From Subtercola sp. Z020 (GTDB lineage Bacteria; Actinomycetota; Actinomycetes; Actinomycetales; Microbacteriaceae), in contig NZ_PSTT01000094.1 in assembly GCF_002931235.1 (NCBI RefSeq), forward strand, positions 34,176 to 98,175: 64,000 nt of DNA, in the 5' to 3' direction. Below, piece after piece: positions 8,548-17,633 of the stretch. The notes beneath the pieces were generated by a model, which saw only the letters and a program-made list of their open reading frames with translations, was not told where the DNA came from and did not search any database. The stretch's first letter is position 1. Every line of letters starts with the position of its first letter. Made by a program: the position numbers and the translations under genes.

Positions 8548-9354
8548 GTGAGCGAAGCCTTCAATCCCGTCGACGGAACACGTATCGCCTTCCAGGAGAC
8601 CGGATCGGGCATCCCGCTCGTGATGGTGCACGGCTCGGCCCTCTCCCGTGCGATCTGGCGCGGGTTCGGCTACGTCAGGGCCCTGAAGGACGACTACCGC
8701 CTGATTCTCGTCGACATGCGGGGGCACGGCCTGAGCGGCAAGCCGCACGGCAGGGACGACTACGCCATGTCCTTGGTCATCGGCGACCTGCTGGCCGTCT
8801 ACGAGGCCGCCGGCATCGATGCGGCCCACTACCTCGGCTACTCGTTCGGCGCGCGGGTCGGTTTCACGCTCGCCGAGACGCACCCCGAACGCCTGCTCTC
8901 CTTCATCTCAGCCGGGGGCAGTTACCGAATCGGCTCTGGCGTCGTGAGTTCGCTGTTCTTCCCCGGCTACGACGAGGCGCTCGGTTCGGGCGGCATGCAG
9001 GCCTTCGTCGACGGCTGGGAGGCGGAGGCCGGCGTCACACTCGATGCGGCGACGGTGAACGCGTTCCTCGCGAACGACCCGATGGCCCTGCAGGCGTACT
9101 TTCGGCGGCTCGACGTCGAAGAGGGTGTCGACGAGGCGCGTCTGCCGAGCATCCAGACACCCAGCCTGCTGCTGGCGGGAACGGATGATCGGGGGCGCTA
9201 CCGCGATTCCGAGCGGGCCGCGGCGCTGATGCCGCACGCGCGCTTCGAGCCGCTGCCGGGCCGCGGGCACGGCGACACCCTCTTCCCGTCGGGGCCGGTG
9301 CTCGACCTCGTGCGGCCGTTCCTGGCCGAGCAGTCGAGCCCGCAGCGGCGCTGA
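8548..9354 (+). CDS. alpha/beta hydrolase
   Basis: This is a cytoplasmic alpha/beta-hydrolase fold protein of unknown substrate. The oxyanion motif VMVHGSALS, the nucleophile elbow GYSFGA (Ser in the centre) and the late GRGHGDT histidine form a credible Ser-Asp-His set; LLLAGTDDRGRY supplies the acid. The GTG at 8548 is preferred over the ATG at 8527 because TGGAGGG precedes it and the shorter protein begins at the usual point. A CATGAT hexamer sits 6 nt before this GTG. It converges on murJ. Confidence 0.82.
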   Translation: MSEAFNPVDGTRIAFQETGSGIPLVMVHGSALSRAIWRGFGYVRALKDDYRLILVDMRGHGLSGKPHGRDDYAMSLVIGDLLAVYEAAGIDAAHYLGYSFGARVGFTLAETHPERLLSFISAGGSYRIGSGVVSSLFFPGYDEALGSGGMQAFVDGWEAEAGVTLDAATVNAFLANDPMALQAYFRRLDVEEGVDEARLPSIQTPSLLLAGTDDRGRYRDSERAAALMPHARFEPLPGRGHGDTLFPSGPVLDLVRPFLAEQSSPQRR

Positions 9355-9374
9355 GAAAAGCGCGGGCAGCGGCG

Positions 9375-10988
9375 CTAGGAGCGGCGCAGTCGGCGGAGGA
9401 TGGGGCCGGCGGCATCGGTGAGCTCGCTCGAGCGCACCACGCGGAGCGCCAGGGCGTAGACGCCCAGCATGACGATACCGATGACGACCATCGAGACGAT
9501 CGCCTGGAACCGACCCGACATCGCGAACCCGCCGTCTGAACTTCCCCCGAGGAGGAGGAAAACGACTGCACCGGCGATGGCAGCGGGCAGTGCAGCGAGC
9601 GCGTCTTTCGCGAAACTCGAGAGGGTGCGCCGAACGCTGCCTCCGAGCCGTCTCCGCAGCAGAACAGCCGCCACCACCGCCTGCAGCACTCCCGCCACAG
9701 AGAGCATGAGGGCTACAGCCGAGCCGACCAGGTCTTTCGGTATGACGAAGAGAACCACAAGGCATCCGGCGGCGAAGACGACGCCCTGGAAGAGGTTGGT
9801 GAAGAAGGGTGTGCGCGTGTCGCCGATGGCGAAGAAGGCCCGTTGCAGCACGAAGAGGATGCTGAACGCGGGAAGCCCGATCAGGAAGGCGATGAGCACG
9901 TTGCCGATGGCGAGAGCGCCCGGGTAGTTCTCGGCGAAGACCCGCCCGAAGGGATAGGAGGCCACCAGGAGCACGACAGCGGCGAGCACCATGACGACGG
10001 TGATCTGGCGGATGGATGCGCCGAGATCGGCGCGCACCAGATCGAGGCGCTTGGCGCTGGCGTTCTCGCTCATACGCGTGAAGTAGGCCGTTGCGATGGA
10101 GACCGCGACGATGGAGTGCGGGAGCATGAAGATCAGCCAGGCGTACTGCAGCACGGCCACCGACGCGTCGTTGCCCGACGCGGTGGAGACGACGTTCGTC
10201 TCGACGAGGCCGGCCGCGGTGCTCACGAGGATCATGCCGAACGACCAGCCGGCGATGCGACCCGTCTGCGCCAGCCCGACTCCCCTCCAGCGGAAGTCCG
10301 GGCGGTACGAGAGGCCGACCCGGCGCCAGAAGGCGAAGAGAATGAGGCCCTGCACCGCGATGCCGAGCGTCGCCGAGCCGGCGAGCAGGGCGATCGAATC
10401 GGGCGTCCACCACGAAAAGGGGCGACTGCCGGCCGCGTCGGAGCCGTAGATGGCGAGGAAGACGACCAAACCGGCGAGGGAGACGACGTTGTTCACGATC
10501 GGGGCGAGCGTGAACGGGCCGAAGGAATTGCGGGCGTTCAGAACCTCGCCGAGGATCGTGTAGACGCCGTAGAAGAAGATCTGCGGGAGGCACCAGTAGG
10601 CGAAGGCGGTCGCGAGGGCGGCCTGGTTGGGCGCGAAGTCGTGCACGGTGATGGAGACCAGCCAGGGCGCCAACACCGTTGCGACGAGTGCGGCGACGGC
10701 GAGCACCGCCAGGGCGATCGTGACGAGCTTGTTGATGTAGGCCCTGCCGCCGTCGAGATGCAATGCGCTCTGCACGATCTGGGGCACGAGCACGGCGCTC
10801 AGGGCACCGCCGGCGACAATGACGTAGATGGTGTTCGGCAGCTGGTTGGCCGCAGCGAACGCATCGCCGACCGCAAAGACGCCGATCGCCTGGATCAACA
10901 CGATCGTCTTCACGAAGCCGAGGATGCGGGAGATGATCGTTCCGCCGGCGAGCAGGGCGCTCGAGCGGCCGATGCTGCGCTCAGCCAC
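9375..10988 (-). CDS. murJ: MurJ/MviN lipid II flippase
   Basis: MurJ flips lipid II across the membrane for peptidoglycan synthesis. The protein is almost entirely hydrophobic, with about 14 transmembrane segments, and starts with the family signature ALLAGGTIISRILGF. The GTG at 10988 gives the standard N-terminus; its first bases overlap the end of the upstream DUF6049 gene by 8 nt. It lacks the long cytoplasmic pseudokinase extension of mycobacterial MviN. The murJ-DUF6049-pcnA neighbourhood is conserved in actinobacteria. Confidence 0.93.
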   Translation of the reverse strand: MAERSIGRSSALLAGGTIISRILGFVKTIVLIQAIGVFAVGDAFAAANQLPNTIYVIVAGGALSAVLVPQIVQSALHLDGGRAYINKLVTIALAVLAVAALVATVLAPWLVSITVHDFAPNQAALATAFAYWCLPQIFFYGVYTILGEVLNARNSFGPFTLAPIVNNVVSLAGLVVFLAIYGSDAAGSRPFSWWTPDSIALLAGSATLGIAVQGLILFAFWRRVGLSYRPDFRWRGVGLAQTGRIAGWSFGMILVSTAAGLVETNVVSTASGNDASVAVLQYAWLIFMLPHSIVAVSIATAYFTRMSENASAKRLDLVRADLGASIRQITVVMVLAAVVLLVASYPFGRVFAENYPGALAIGNVLIAFLIGLPAFSILFVLQRAFFAIGDTRTPFFTNLFQGVVFAAGCLVVLFVIPKDLVGSAVALMLSVAGVLQAVVAAVLLRRRLGGSVRRTLSSFAKDALAALPAAIAGAVVFLLLGGSSDGGFAMSGRFQAIVSMVVIGIVMLGVYALALRVVRSSELTDAAGPILRRLRRS

Positions 10989-13440
10989 GGTCTTCGCCAG
11001 CCGTCGGGTGCGCTCCCGGGTCGGCCGCGGCGGGTGTGGCGACAGTTCCCGCGCCAGCGTCTGCCGCGGCATCCGGAGCCGCCTCGGAAGGCTCGCCCGC
11101 AGCGGCTGCCGCCTTCGCGCGCCGCCGCTTCTGCACCTGGCGCACGATGCCGAACGCGAGCAGCCCCACCGCCAGCACCCCGATGACGATCGTGCCGATG
11201 CCCTCCCAGTCGGCGCTCACGTTGATCTGGCGGGGGGCTGCCTGGCTGATGGTGACTCCGGAGGGGCTGTAGAGGTCGAGGCGCAGGTCCACCTGGCCGC
11301 TCGCCACGGCAGCCTTCACGGGCACGCGCGCGGTCTTCTGCGACTTCGCCTCGACGACGACCTCGATGCGGCCGGGCTCGACCACGAGGCGACCGTTCGA
11401 GGGGGTGACCTGCAGGTCGACCGTCACCGGCTGGTTCAGCTCGTTGCTGATCAGCACCGGAACCTCGCTGCTGGTGGCGAAGAGGTTGATGTTGCTGCCG
11501 TCGATGATCTTCACCGAGTCGAGCGTCGTCGAGGTCAGGGTGGCGTAGTCGGCCTCGGCGGCGGTTCGACCGTCGGGGTCGGCGGCCCAGGACTGCGCGA
11601 GAACGGCCAGAAGTGTGGCGCGCTGGTTGCCCGTGAGGAGTTCGGGCTTCGCCGCGACGGAGGAGAAGTCGTCGACCTGCTTCTCGTAGGCCAGCATCGC
11701 GCTGACGGTCGCCTTGCGGCTGGCCGGCTCGTCGCTGTTCTGCACGCTCACGCCCAGCGGGGCGGCGGTGAGCACCTCGGCCAGGCTGCGGGCCGTCGAC
11801 CACGGCAGCGTGTCGAGTGCGTCGAGTGCGCTGTCGATCTGCGCGGCGGCGGCGGGTGCCGGTCGCCCGAGGTCGGCGACGAGCGCGGTGGGGGTGTCGC
11901 CGGTCTGGGCGTCGACCACGGCGAGGATGCCCGACAGCTCGGCGAGGGCGGCGTCACGAGCCGTGCCCGTTGTGGCCGTCGAGGCGTTCTGCAGGGCATC
12001 CGAGAGCCCCGCATCGACGATGACGGCGCGTTTGTCGCCGATGGTGGCGGGAGCACTCGGGGTCAGCCCGTCGACCGACGAGGGGAGGGCGACATTGGTG
12101 GAACTCAGGATGCTCGTGGGGCGCCCGCCCGCAGCGAAGAAGTCGAGGTCGTCTGTCGTCACGGTGCCGGCGGCGGGCCAGGCGAGGTCGGTGCGGGTGT
12201 AGTTCCAGGAGGTGAGCTCGGCGAAGGAGGGGAGCGTGCCGGGCGGGCTGGCCGGGATGGGGTCGGGGGTCGGGGCTGTCGTGGCGGCAGTCGTGGGGTC
12301 AGTCGTGCCGGAGGAGGGGGCGCCGGCCGCATCTGACGTCGTGCCGGCCGCACCGGCACCGCCCGCCGCGGCCCCGGCGCCGGCACCGGCCGACGATGTC
12401 TCCCGGCCGAACGGATCGGGACTCGGCGTCGACTGGAAGTTCGACGCCGACAGCGCGTAGTCGAACGACGTCGGTTCGAGCATCGCCGCCGCGCCGGCCT
12501 GCCGCTCGACGCTGATGTCGGCGTCGCCGTAGGCCAGCGGAAAGGTCGGGTTCGGCGCCGAGGCGAGGCGTGCGAGCCAGTCGAGCGCCGACTGCGGGGC
12601 CGCGGTGCCGAGCACGCGGATCGACACGATGACCATCGGGTCGATCGCGAGCGTCACCTGGCGGCCGATGACCGAGTCGAGTTTCAGCTCCAGCACTCCG
12701 CCGCTCGCTGTGTACGTCTCGAGCTCGGCGGGCGTGAGCAGCCCCCGGGATCCGGCCGGCACCGTGAGCGGCATGATGACCGCGACCGACGCCTCCCTGG
12801 TGGGAGCGTCGACCGACCAGACGATGGTGCTGCGGGAGTCGACGAGGGTGGTCGACGCGGTGTACCGGGCTTCGAGGCCGTAGGCGCCGAAGCCACTGAG
12901 CCCGAGCCCGGCGGCGGGCAGCGCTGCGCGGAAGGTGCCGGTGGTTCCGGGCGCGACGGCGGCCGTGGGGATGTCGACGGCGAGGGAATCCGCTGCGGGT
13001 GTGGCGCCCGTCGACGGGGTCAGCCAGGTGTCGAGAGCGGCCCGCGTACCGAGTTCGGCGCGGTCGAGCCAGGCGCGAACGGTTCCGGCCGGCAGGGCGG
13101 AGGCCGTGGTGTTGGTGACGCTGATCGTCATCGCGAGGTCTTGGCCGGGCTGCAGCACTCCGGCGGCGTCGGGTGCGAGGGCGACGGTCACGCCCCCGCC
13201 ATCGGTGGGTGCGTCAGTCGGTGCCGCGGTGGATGTCGCTGGCGCCGTAGCGGGTGCGTCGGCCGGCGTGGGGGCGGGGGTGCTGTCGGCGCGTGCCGCA
13301 TCGGTGCCGCCGAGCATCCCGATCAGCACGACACCGGCGACAGCCAGACCCGCCACGAGACGCCGGGGACCGCCCGCCGAGACCGACCGGAAGACGCGTC
13401 TCGGGCTGCGGCGGACGCCCGAATCTAACGCCGCATCCAT
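10981..13440 (-). CDS. DUF6049-family secreted, membrane-anchored protein
   Basis: This is a large exported protein of unknown function, regularly placed beside murJ. The 819-residue product has a signal peptide (about 27-50, ending ARA-DST) and an Ala/Pro/Thr-rich linker. Long beta-rich extracellular regions follow, with a Gly/Ala/Thr-rich insert near residues 345-400, and a C-terminal transmembrane helix (IVIGVLAVGLLAFGIV) precedes a basic stop-transfer and an Ala-rich tail. The ATG at 13440 is chosen because a TAGAAT -10 box lies 7 nt upstream. A role in envelope assembly is inferred from the neighbours. Confidence 0.85.
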   Translation of the reverse strand: MDAALDSGVRRSPRRVFRSVSAGGPRRLVAGLAVAGVVLIGMLGGTDAARADSTPAPTPADAPATAPATSTAAPTDAPTDGGGVTVALAPDAAGVLQPGQDLAMTISVTNTTASALPAGTVRAWLDRAELGTRAALDTWLTPSTGATPAADSLAVDIPTAAVAPGTTGTFRAALPAAGLGLSGFGAYGLEARYTASTTLVDSRSTIVWSVDAPTREASVAVIMPLTVPAGSRGLLTPAELETYTASGGVLELKLDSVIGRQVTLAIDPMVIVSIRVLGTAAPQSALDWLARLASAPNPTFPLAYGDADISVERQAGAAAMLEPTSFDYALSASNFQSTPSPDPFGRETSSAGAGAGAAAGGAGAAGTTSDAAGAPSSGTTDPTTAATTAPTPDPIPASPPGTLPSFAELTSWNYTRTDLAWPAAGTVTTDDLDFFAAGGRPTSILSSTNVALPSSVDGLTPSAPATIGDKRAVIVDAGLSDALQNASTATTGTARDAALAELSGILAVVDAQTGDTPTALVADLGRPAPAAAAQIDSALDALDTLPWSTARSLAEVLTAAPLGVSVQNSDEPASRKATVSAMLAYEKQVDDFSSVAAKPELLTGNQRATLLAVLAQSWAADPDGRTAAEADYATLTSTTLDSVKIIDGSNINLFATSSEVPVLISNELNQPVTVDLQVTPSNGRLVVEPGRIEVVVEAKSQKTARVPVKAAVASGQVDLRLDLYSPSGVTISQAAPRQINVSADWEGIGTIVIGVLAVGLLAFGIVRQVQKRRRAKAAAAAGEPSEAAPDAAADAGAGTVATPAAADPGAHPTAGEDRG

Positions 13441-13447
13441 GCCTGTG

Positions 13448-13453
13448 ATTCTA
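13448..13453 (-). promoter_or_regulatory. leaderless -10 box of the DUF6049-murJ operon
   Basis: On the minus strand TAGAAT lies 7 nt before the ATG at 13440, predicting transcription from the start codon itself. It is one half of a compact divergent promoter region with pcnA. Confidence 0.65.
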
Positions 13454-13507
13454 GGGTCTCGGCCTGAGCAGACCGTGAAGGCCTCGCTGGGCGCCACCGT
13501 CGGCAAG

Positions 13508-13513
13508 TAGGGT
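13508..13513 (+). promoter_or_regulatory. leaderless -10 box of pcnA
   Basis: TAGGGT lies exactly 6 nt before the GTG at 13520, with no ribosome binding site between them, so the mRNA should be leaderless. Confidence 0.65.
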
Positions 13514-13519
13514 AACGGG

Positions 13520-14947
13520 GTGCAACCCGTGTCTGACTCCCTCGCGTTCCTGGCCGAGCTGGCTTCGAAACCGCCCATCTCGGTGCTGGCGGAGGTGTTC
13601 AGGGCGGCCGGGCACGACCTCGCCCTCGTCGGCGGGCCGGTGCGCGACGCCTTTCTCGGCCGGGCGGTTCACGACCTCGACCTGACGACCGATGCGACGC
13701 CCGATGAGATCCTCCGCATCGTGAAACCGCTCGCCGACGCCCACTGGGACATCGGGCGGGCCTACGGCACGATCGGCGCCCGCATCGGCGGCGAGACCGT
13801 GGAGATCACGACGTACCGTTCAGACGTCTACGACCAGGTCACCCGTAAGCCGTCAGTCGAATTCGGCACCTCACTCGAGTCCGACCTGTTGCGCCGCGAC
13901 TTCACGGTGAACGCCCTGGCGCTGCGTCTGCCCGACCGGGTGCTGGTCGACCCGTCGGGCGGGATGGATGATCTGCTGGCCGGCATCCTGCGCACCCCGT
14001 CGACGCCCGAGGTGTCGTTCGGCGACGACCCCCTGCGCATGCTTCGAGCCGTGCGGTTCACGGCCCAGCTCGGCTTCACGGTCGACGACGAGACGCGCTT
14101 CGCCCTCGACGAGATGGCGGGGCGCATCGAGATCATCTCGGCCGAACGGGTGAACGAAGAGCTGAGCAAGCTGCTGCTCTCCCCCGCGCCGCGCCGCGGA
14201 ATCGAACTGCTCGTCGATTCGGGTCTCGCGGCGTATGTGCTGCCCGAGATCCCCGCGCTCAGCCTCGAGATGGACGAGCACCACCACCACAAAGACGTCT
14301 ACCAGCACAGCCTGACCGTGCTCGACCAGGCGATCGACCTGGAGCGCTCGCGGGACTTCCCCGGCGCGCCCGATCTTGTGCTGCGGTTGGCGGCTCTGCT
14401 GCACGACATCGGCAAGCCGGCGACGCGCAAGCTCGAGCCGGGCGGCGTGGTGTCGTTCTACCACCACGATGTCGTGGGTTCGAAGCTCGCGAAGAAGCGC
14501 CTGCGTGCGCTGCGCTTCGACAACGACACGATCGCGGCGGTCTCCCGGCTGATCGAGCTGCACCTCCGGTTCTTCGGCTACACCGAGGGCGCGTGGACCG
14601 ATTCCGCGGTTCGACGCTACGTGCGGGATGCCGGCCCCCTCCTTGAGCGTCTGCACATCCTGGTGCGGGCCGATGTCACCACCCGTAACGTTCGGAAGGC
14701 CGACCGCCTGTCATTCGCCTACGACGACCTCGAGGCGCGGATCGCCGCGCTCGCGGAGCAGGAGGAGCTCAATTCGACCCGGCCCGACCTCGACGGTGAG
14801 CAGATCATGCGGATTCTCGGCATCACGCCCGGGCGTGAGGTCGGCGAGGCCTACCGTTTTCTGCTCGAGCTGCGCCTCGAGGAGGGGCCGCTCGGCGAGG
14901 AGGAGGCGACCCGGCGCCTGCTCGCCTGGGCGGCGGCGCGGGCGTAA
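13520..14947 (+). CDS. pcnA: CCA-adding/poly(A) polymerase-type tRNA nucleotidyltransferase
   Basis: This enzyme adds or repairs the 3' CCA of tRNA. The 475-residue protein has the nucleotidyltransferase motif LVGGPVRDAFLGR and the catalytic pair in HDLDLTTDA (about 50-60). The RNA-binding region RRDFTVNALALR and DDPLRMLRAVRF come next. A C-terminal HD domain includes HHHKDVYQHSL and LLHDIGKPATR, a combination typical of actinobacterial homologues. The GTG start is supported by the leaderless -10 box. The genes flank a divergent promoter with DUF6049. Confidence 0.93.
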   Translation: MQPVSDSLAFLAELASKPPISVLAEVFRAAGHDLALVGGPVRDAFLGRAVHDLDLTTDATPDEILRIVKPLADAHWDIGRAYGTIGARIGGETVEITTYRSDVYDQVTRKPSVEFGTSLESDLLRRDFTVNALALRLPDRVLVDPSGGMDDLLAGILRTPSTPEVSFGDDPLRMLRAVRFTAQLGFTVDDETRFALDEMAGRIEIISAERVNEELSKLLLSPAPRRGIELLVDSGLAAYVLPEIPALSLEMDEHHHHKDVYQHSLTVLDQAIDLERSRDFPGAPDLVLRLAALLHDIGKPATRKLEPGGVVSFYHHDVVGSKLAKKRLRALRFDNDTIAAVSRLIELHLRFFGYTEGAWTDSAVRRYVRDAGPLLERLHILVRADVTTRNVRKADRLSFAYDDLEARIAALAEQEELNSTRPDLDGEQIMRILGITPGREVGEAYRFLLELRLEEGPLGEEEATRRLLAWAAARA

Positions 14948-14948
14948 C

Positions 14949-15003
14949 CGAGGAGTGGGCGGGCGTTGCGTCGCCCATGGGCCTGACGGCCCTGTGCTCC
15001 TCG
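14949..15003. terminator. three-stem structure between pcnA and ino1
   Basis: Outer arms CGAGGAG (14949-14955) and CTCCTCG (14997-15003) enclose two perfect hairpins: GGGCG/CGCCC (14961-14976) and GGGCC/GGCCC (14979-14992). Together they form a small cloverleaf between convergent genes. It lacks a U-tract; a shared transcription end is the simplest reading. Confidence 0.4.
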
Positions 15004-15064
15004 CTTAGGCTCGGCGAGCTGGCGCGCCAGGCGGCCCGGGGCGCCGAGCGGGCGCGCCCGTGGC

Positions 15065-16135
15065 TCAGGTGTGCGCGGCGATGAACGCCTCGAGGGCGGC
15101 GCGCGCCTCGTCGTCGGGGAGCTGCGCCGACGGGCTCTTCATGAAGTAGGCCGACGCCGACTCGACAGGGCCGCCGAGCCCCGCGTCGCGCGCGATCGCT
15201 GCGGCCCGCAGCGCGTCGATGACGACACCCGCGCTGTTCGGCGAATCCCACACCTCGAGCTTGTACTCCAAGCTGATCGGCGCGTTGCCGAAGCCGTGGC
15301 CCTCGAGGCGCACGAACGCGAACTTGCGGTCGTCGAGCCACGGCACGTGGTCGCTCGGCCCGATGTGGATGTCGCGCTCGGGCAGCTCGATGTCGATGTT
15401 GCTCGTCACGGACTGCGTCTTCGAGATCTTCTTCGACTGCAGCCGCTTGCGCTCCAGCATGTTCTTGAAGTCCATGTTGCCGCCCACGTTCAGCTGGTAC
15501 GTGTGGTCGAGCTGGATGCCGCGGCTCTCCATCAGGCGGGCGAGCACCCGGTGCGTGATGGTCGCTCCGACCTGGCTCTTGATGTCGTCGCCGACGATCG
15601 GAACACCGGCGTCGCGGAACTTCGCCGCCCACACCGGATCGCTCGCCACGAACACCGGCACCGCGTTGACGAAGGCCACACCCGCATCGATGGCGGCCTG
15701 CGCGTAGAACTTCACGGCCTCGTCCGACCCCACGGGCAGGTAGCAGACGAGCACGTCTGCGCCGCCCTCGCGGAGGGCAGCGACCACGTCGACGGCGGGC
15801 GCATCCGACTCCTCGACCAACTGGCGGTAGTACTCCCCCAGGCCGTCGAAGGTCGGGCCGCGCTGCACGGTGACGCCCGAAGCGGCCACGTCAGCGAACT
15901 TCAGCGTATTGTTCTCGCTCGCCCAGATGGCATCTGCCAGGTCGAGACCCACCTTGGCCGCATCGACGTCGAATGCGGCGACGAAGCTGATGTCACCGAC
16001 GTGGTAGCGGCCGAACTGCACGTGCATCAGCCCCGGAACCGGCTCGTCGACGGGCGCGTCGCGGTAGAAGGTCACACCCTGCACCAGAGAGTTCGCACAG
16101 TTTCCGACGCCCGCGATTGCAACCTTGATACCCAT
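15065..16135 (-). CDS. ino1: inositol-3-phosphate synthase
   Basis: Ino1 converts glucose 6-phosphate to inositol 3-phosphate with NAD, feeding mycothiol and phosphatidylinositol. The 356-residue protein has the NAD-binding [12 protein letters not shown] at the N-terminus, and the conserved [14 protein letters not shown] and KKISKTQSV segments (about 216-243) that build the active site. The size fits the short actinobacterial form. The neighbouring gene (mshA) uses the product, which supports a mycothiol role. Confidence 0.95.
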   Translation of the reverse strand: MGIKVAIAGVGNCANSLVQGVTFYRDAPVDEPVPGLMHVQFGRYHVGDISFVAAFDVDAAKVGLDLADAIWASENNTLKFADVAASGVTVQRGPTFDGLGEYYRQLVEESDAPAVDVVAALREGGADVLVCYLPVGSDEAVKFYAQAAIDAGVAFVNAVPVFVASDPVWAAKFRDAGVPIVGDDIKSQVGATITHRVLARLMESRGIQLDHTYQLNVGGNMDFKNMLERKRLQSKKISKTQSVTSNIDIELPERDIHIGPSDHVPWLDDRKFAFVRLEGHGFGNAPISLEYKLEVWDSPNSAGVVIDALRAAAIARDAGLGGPVESASAYFMKSPSAQLPDDEARAALEAFIAAHT

Positions 16136-16195
16136 GTGGCGTGTGCTTCCTTCGACTGTTGACTTCTGGCAAACAGTTTCCAGCTTAGTAGCGCG

Positions 16196-17461
16196 CTAGA
16201 GGCGGAGTGCCCGCCGGTAGGCCTCGACCGTGAGCTCGGCGGTCAGTCGCCAGGTGTGCAGCTCGGCATGCCGGGCGGCACTCGCCGACAGGCTCGCCAG
16301 CCCGGCCGGGTCGCTGAGGAGCGCATCGATGGCCCTGCCCCACACGGCCGGTTCCCGGCTCGGCAGCAGCATCCCGGTCGAGAGATGCGAGACCGAGCTG
16401 CCCGTTCCGGTCGAGTTCGACGCGATCACCGGTGTGCCCGACGCTGCCGCCTCGAGCGCGACGAGCCCGAATGTCTCCGAATGGGACGGAATGAGCAGCA
16501 GCGCAGACTCCCTGATCAGGGCGGCAGCGGCCTGCCGGGTCTGGGTTCCGACGAAGACGACGTCACCGCCCAGGCCGAGATCGTCGACGAGGGTGTGCAG
16601 CGATCGCTCGAACTTCTTCTCGCCCGGTGTCGGCGCGCCGGCGATGGTGAGCAGCGGTCGGCGTTCCGCCGGAATGGTGGCGAGGGCCCTGATCGCCAGA
16701 TCCTGCCCCTTCAGCGGCTGGATGCGACCGAGGGTCAGGATGCCGGGTCTCGCTGTTCTCGCCGCCCGCCCGCCCAGCGGCTGCGCATCCGGAGCCGAAC
16801 CGCCCGGAGCCGAACCGCCCGGAATCGAACCGCCTGCAGCCCCGAAACCCTGCGCCGGGTGGAACAGCGACCGGTCGACACCCGGCGGGATCACCAGCAC
16901 GCGGTCGGGGTCGGCGCCGTACGACTCGACGACCGCGGTCTTCTCCTCCACAGTGGAGCTGATCGTGAAAGCCGACTCCTGCACCAGCCGCTGCTCGCCC
17001 CACAGCCGTTCGACGGGCTCGGGCCGGTCGCCGGGCGCGAGGTGCGCGTTCTTCAGGGCCGCAACGGTGTGCAGGCTCTGGATGTGCGGAACGCCCTGTT
17101 GCTCGGCGACCGCCAGCGCGGCAGCGCCAGAGAGCCAGTAGTGGGAGTGCAGGATGTCGAAGCGCGGCAGCTCCCGCAGGGCATCCCGAAAGGCATACAT
17201 GTGGCGGGCGAGGTCGGCTTTCGGCACCGGCTCGCGGGGCCCGGCCTGCAGGAAGCGCACCGGCACGCCGGCCTCGGTGTACCCGGTCTGCGGATGCTCG
17301 GGGCTGGCCGCCCGGGTGATGAGCTCGGGTTCGTAACCGAGGGCTGCGAGCTGCTCGGCGAGGGCGACCACGTAGACGTTCAGTCCGCCGGCATCGGCCG
17401 ACCCCGGAGTCTCGAGGGGGGAGGTGTGCAGCGACACCAGACCGACGCGCTTCAGCTCCAC
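16196..17461 (-). CDS. mshA: GT4 glycosyltransferase, MshA-like (mycothiol step 1)
   Basis: This is likely D-inositol-3-phosphate N-acetylglucosaminyltransferase, joining UDP-GlcNAc to inositol 3-phosphate. The N-terminus LHTSPLETPGSADAGGLNVY matches the MshA donor/acceptor loop, and the GT4 C-terminal half shows LTLGRIQPLKGQDLAI and the EX7E region SETFGLVALEAAASG. A Pro-Gly-Gly-Ser repeat (about 208-222) interrupts the inter-domain linker and is unusual. The gene lies beside ino1, which makes its acceptor. TAGAGT sits 7 nt before the GTG start, predicting a leaderless mRNA. Another inositol- or sucrose-type GT4 cannot be fully excluded. Confidence 0.85.
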   Translation of the reverse strand: MELKRVGLVSLHTSPLETPGSADAGGLNVYVVALAEQLAALGYEPELITRAASPEHPQTGYTEAGVPVRFLQAGPREPVPKADLARHMYAFRDALRELPRFDILHSHYWLSGAAALAVAEQQGVPHIQSLHTVAALKNAHLAPGDRPEPVERLWGEQRLVQESAFTISSTVEEKTAVVESYGADPDRVLVIPPGVDRSLFHPAQGFGAAGGSIPGGSAPGGSAPDAQPLGGRAARTARPGILTLGRIQPLKGQDLAIRALATIPAERRPLLTIAGAPTPGEKKFERSLHTLVDDLGLGGDVVFVGTQTRQAAAALIRESALLLIPSHSETFGLVALEAAASGTPVIASNSTGTGSSVSHLSTGMLLPSREPAVWGRAIDALLSDPAGLASLSASAARHAELHTWRLTAELTVEAYRRALRL

Positions 17462-17468
17462 GTCGGCA

Positions 17469-17474
17469 ACTCTA
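17469..17474 (-). promoter_or_regulatory. leaderless -10 box of mshA
   Basis: On the minus strand TAGAGT lies 7 nt before the GTG at 17461; no ribosome binding site is visible in between. Confidence 0.6.
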
Positions 17475-17518
17475 TCTGCGCTCCCGAGCTTCCACCCCCA
17501 CCGGCGGCACCGTTCTGG

Positions 17519-17524
17519 TAGGCT
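17519..17524 (+). promoter_or_regulatory. probable -10 box of the rpsF operon
   Basis: TAGGCT, a common actinobacterial -10 hexamer, begins a leader of about 100 nt ahead of rpsF. No convincing -35 element is visible. Confidence 0.5.
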
Positions 17525-17583
17525 CTACAGGTTGTCTACACCCAGTGGGGTTCTCTCACGCGGGTCATGACTGCTGCACACAC

Positions 17584-17626
17584 CCTCCTGTCACAGATCG
17601 TCTGTGGCCGACAAGACCAAAGGAGG
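17584..17626 (+). promoter_or_regulatory. S6:S18-type autoregulatory leader hairpin
   Basis: CCTCCT (17584-17589) pairs with AGGAGG (17621-17626), which is the ribosome binding site of rpsF. Inside is a second stem CACAGA-TCG-TCTGTG (17592-17606). The 3' side of the internal loop carries CCG (17608-17610). A two-stem hairpin with an asymmetric loop holding CCG is the published architecture of the S6:S18-binding mRNA motif. Binding of the S6-S18 complex would hide the ribosome binding site. Confidence 0.7.
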
Positions 17627-17633
17627 TGGGTTA

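Noticed and set aside
9343..9377. GCAGCGGCGCT repeated at the end of the hydrolase gene and in the gap before murJ
   Set aside because: Short GC-rich direct repeat with no structure; likely chance in this composition.
9843..12336. Long plus-strand frames opposite murJ and the DUF6049 gene
   Set aside because: Composition is that of shadow frames and no start signal or homology motif is visible.
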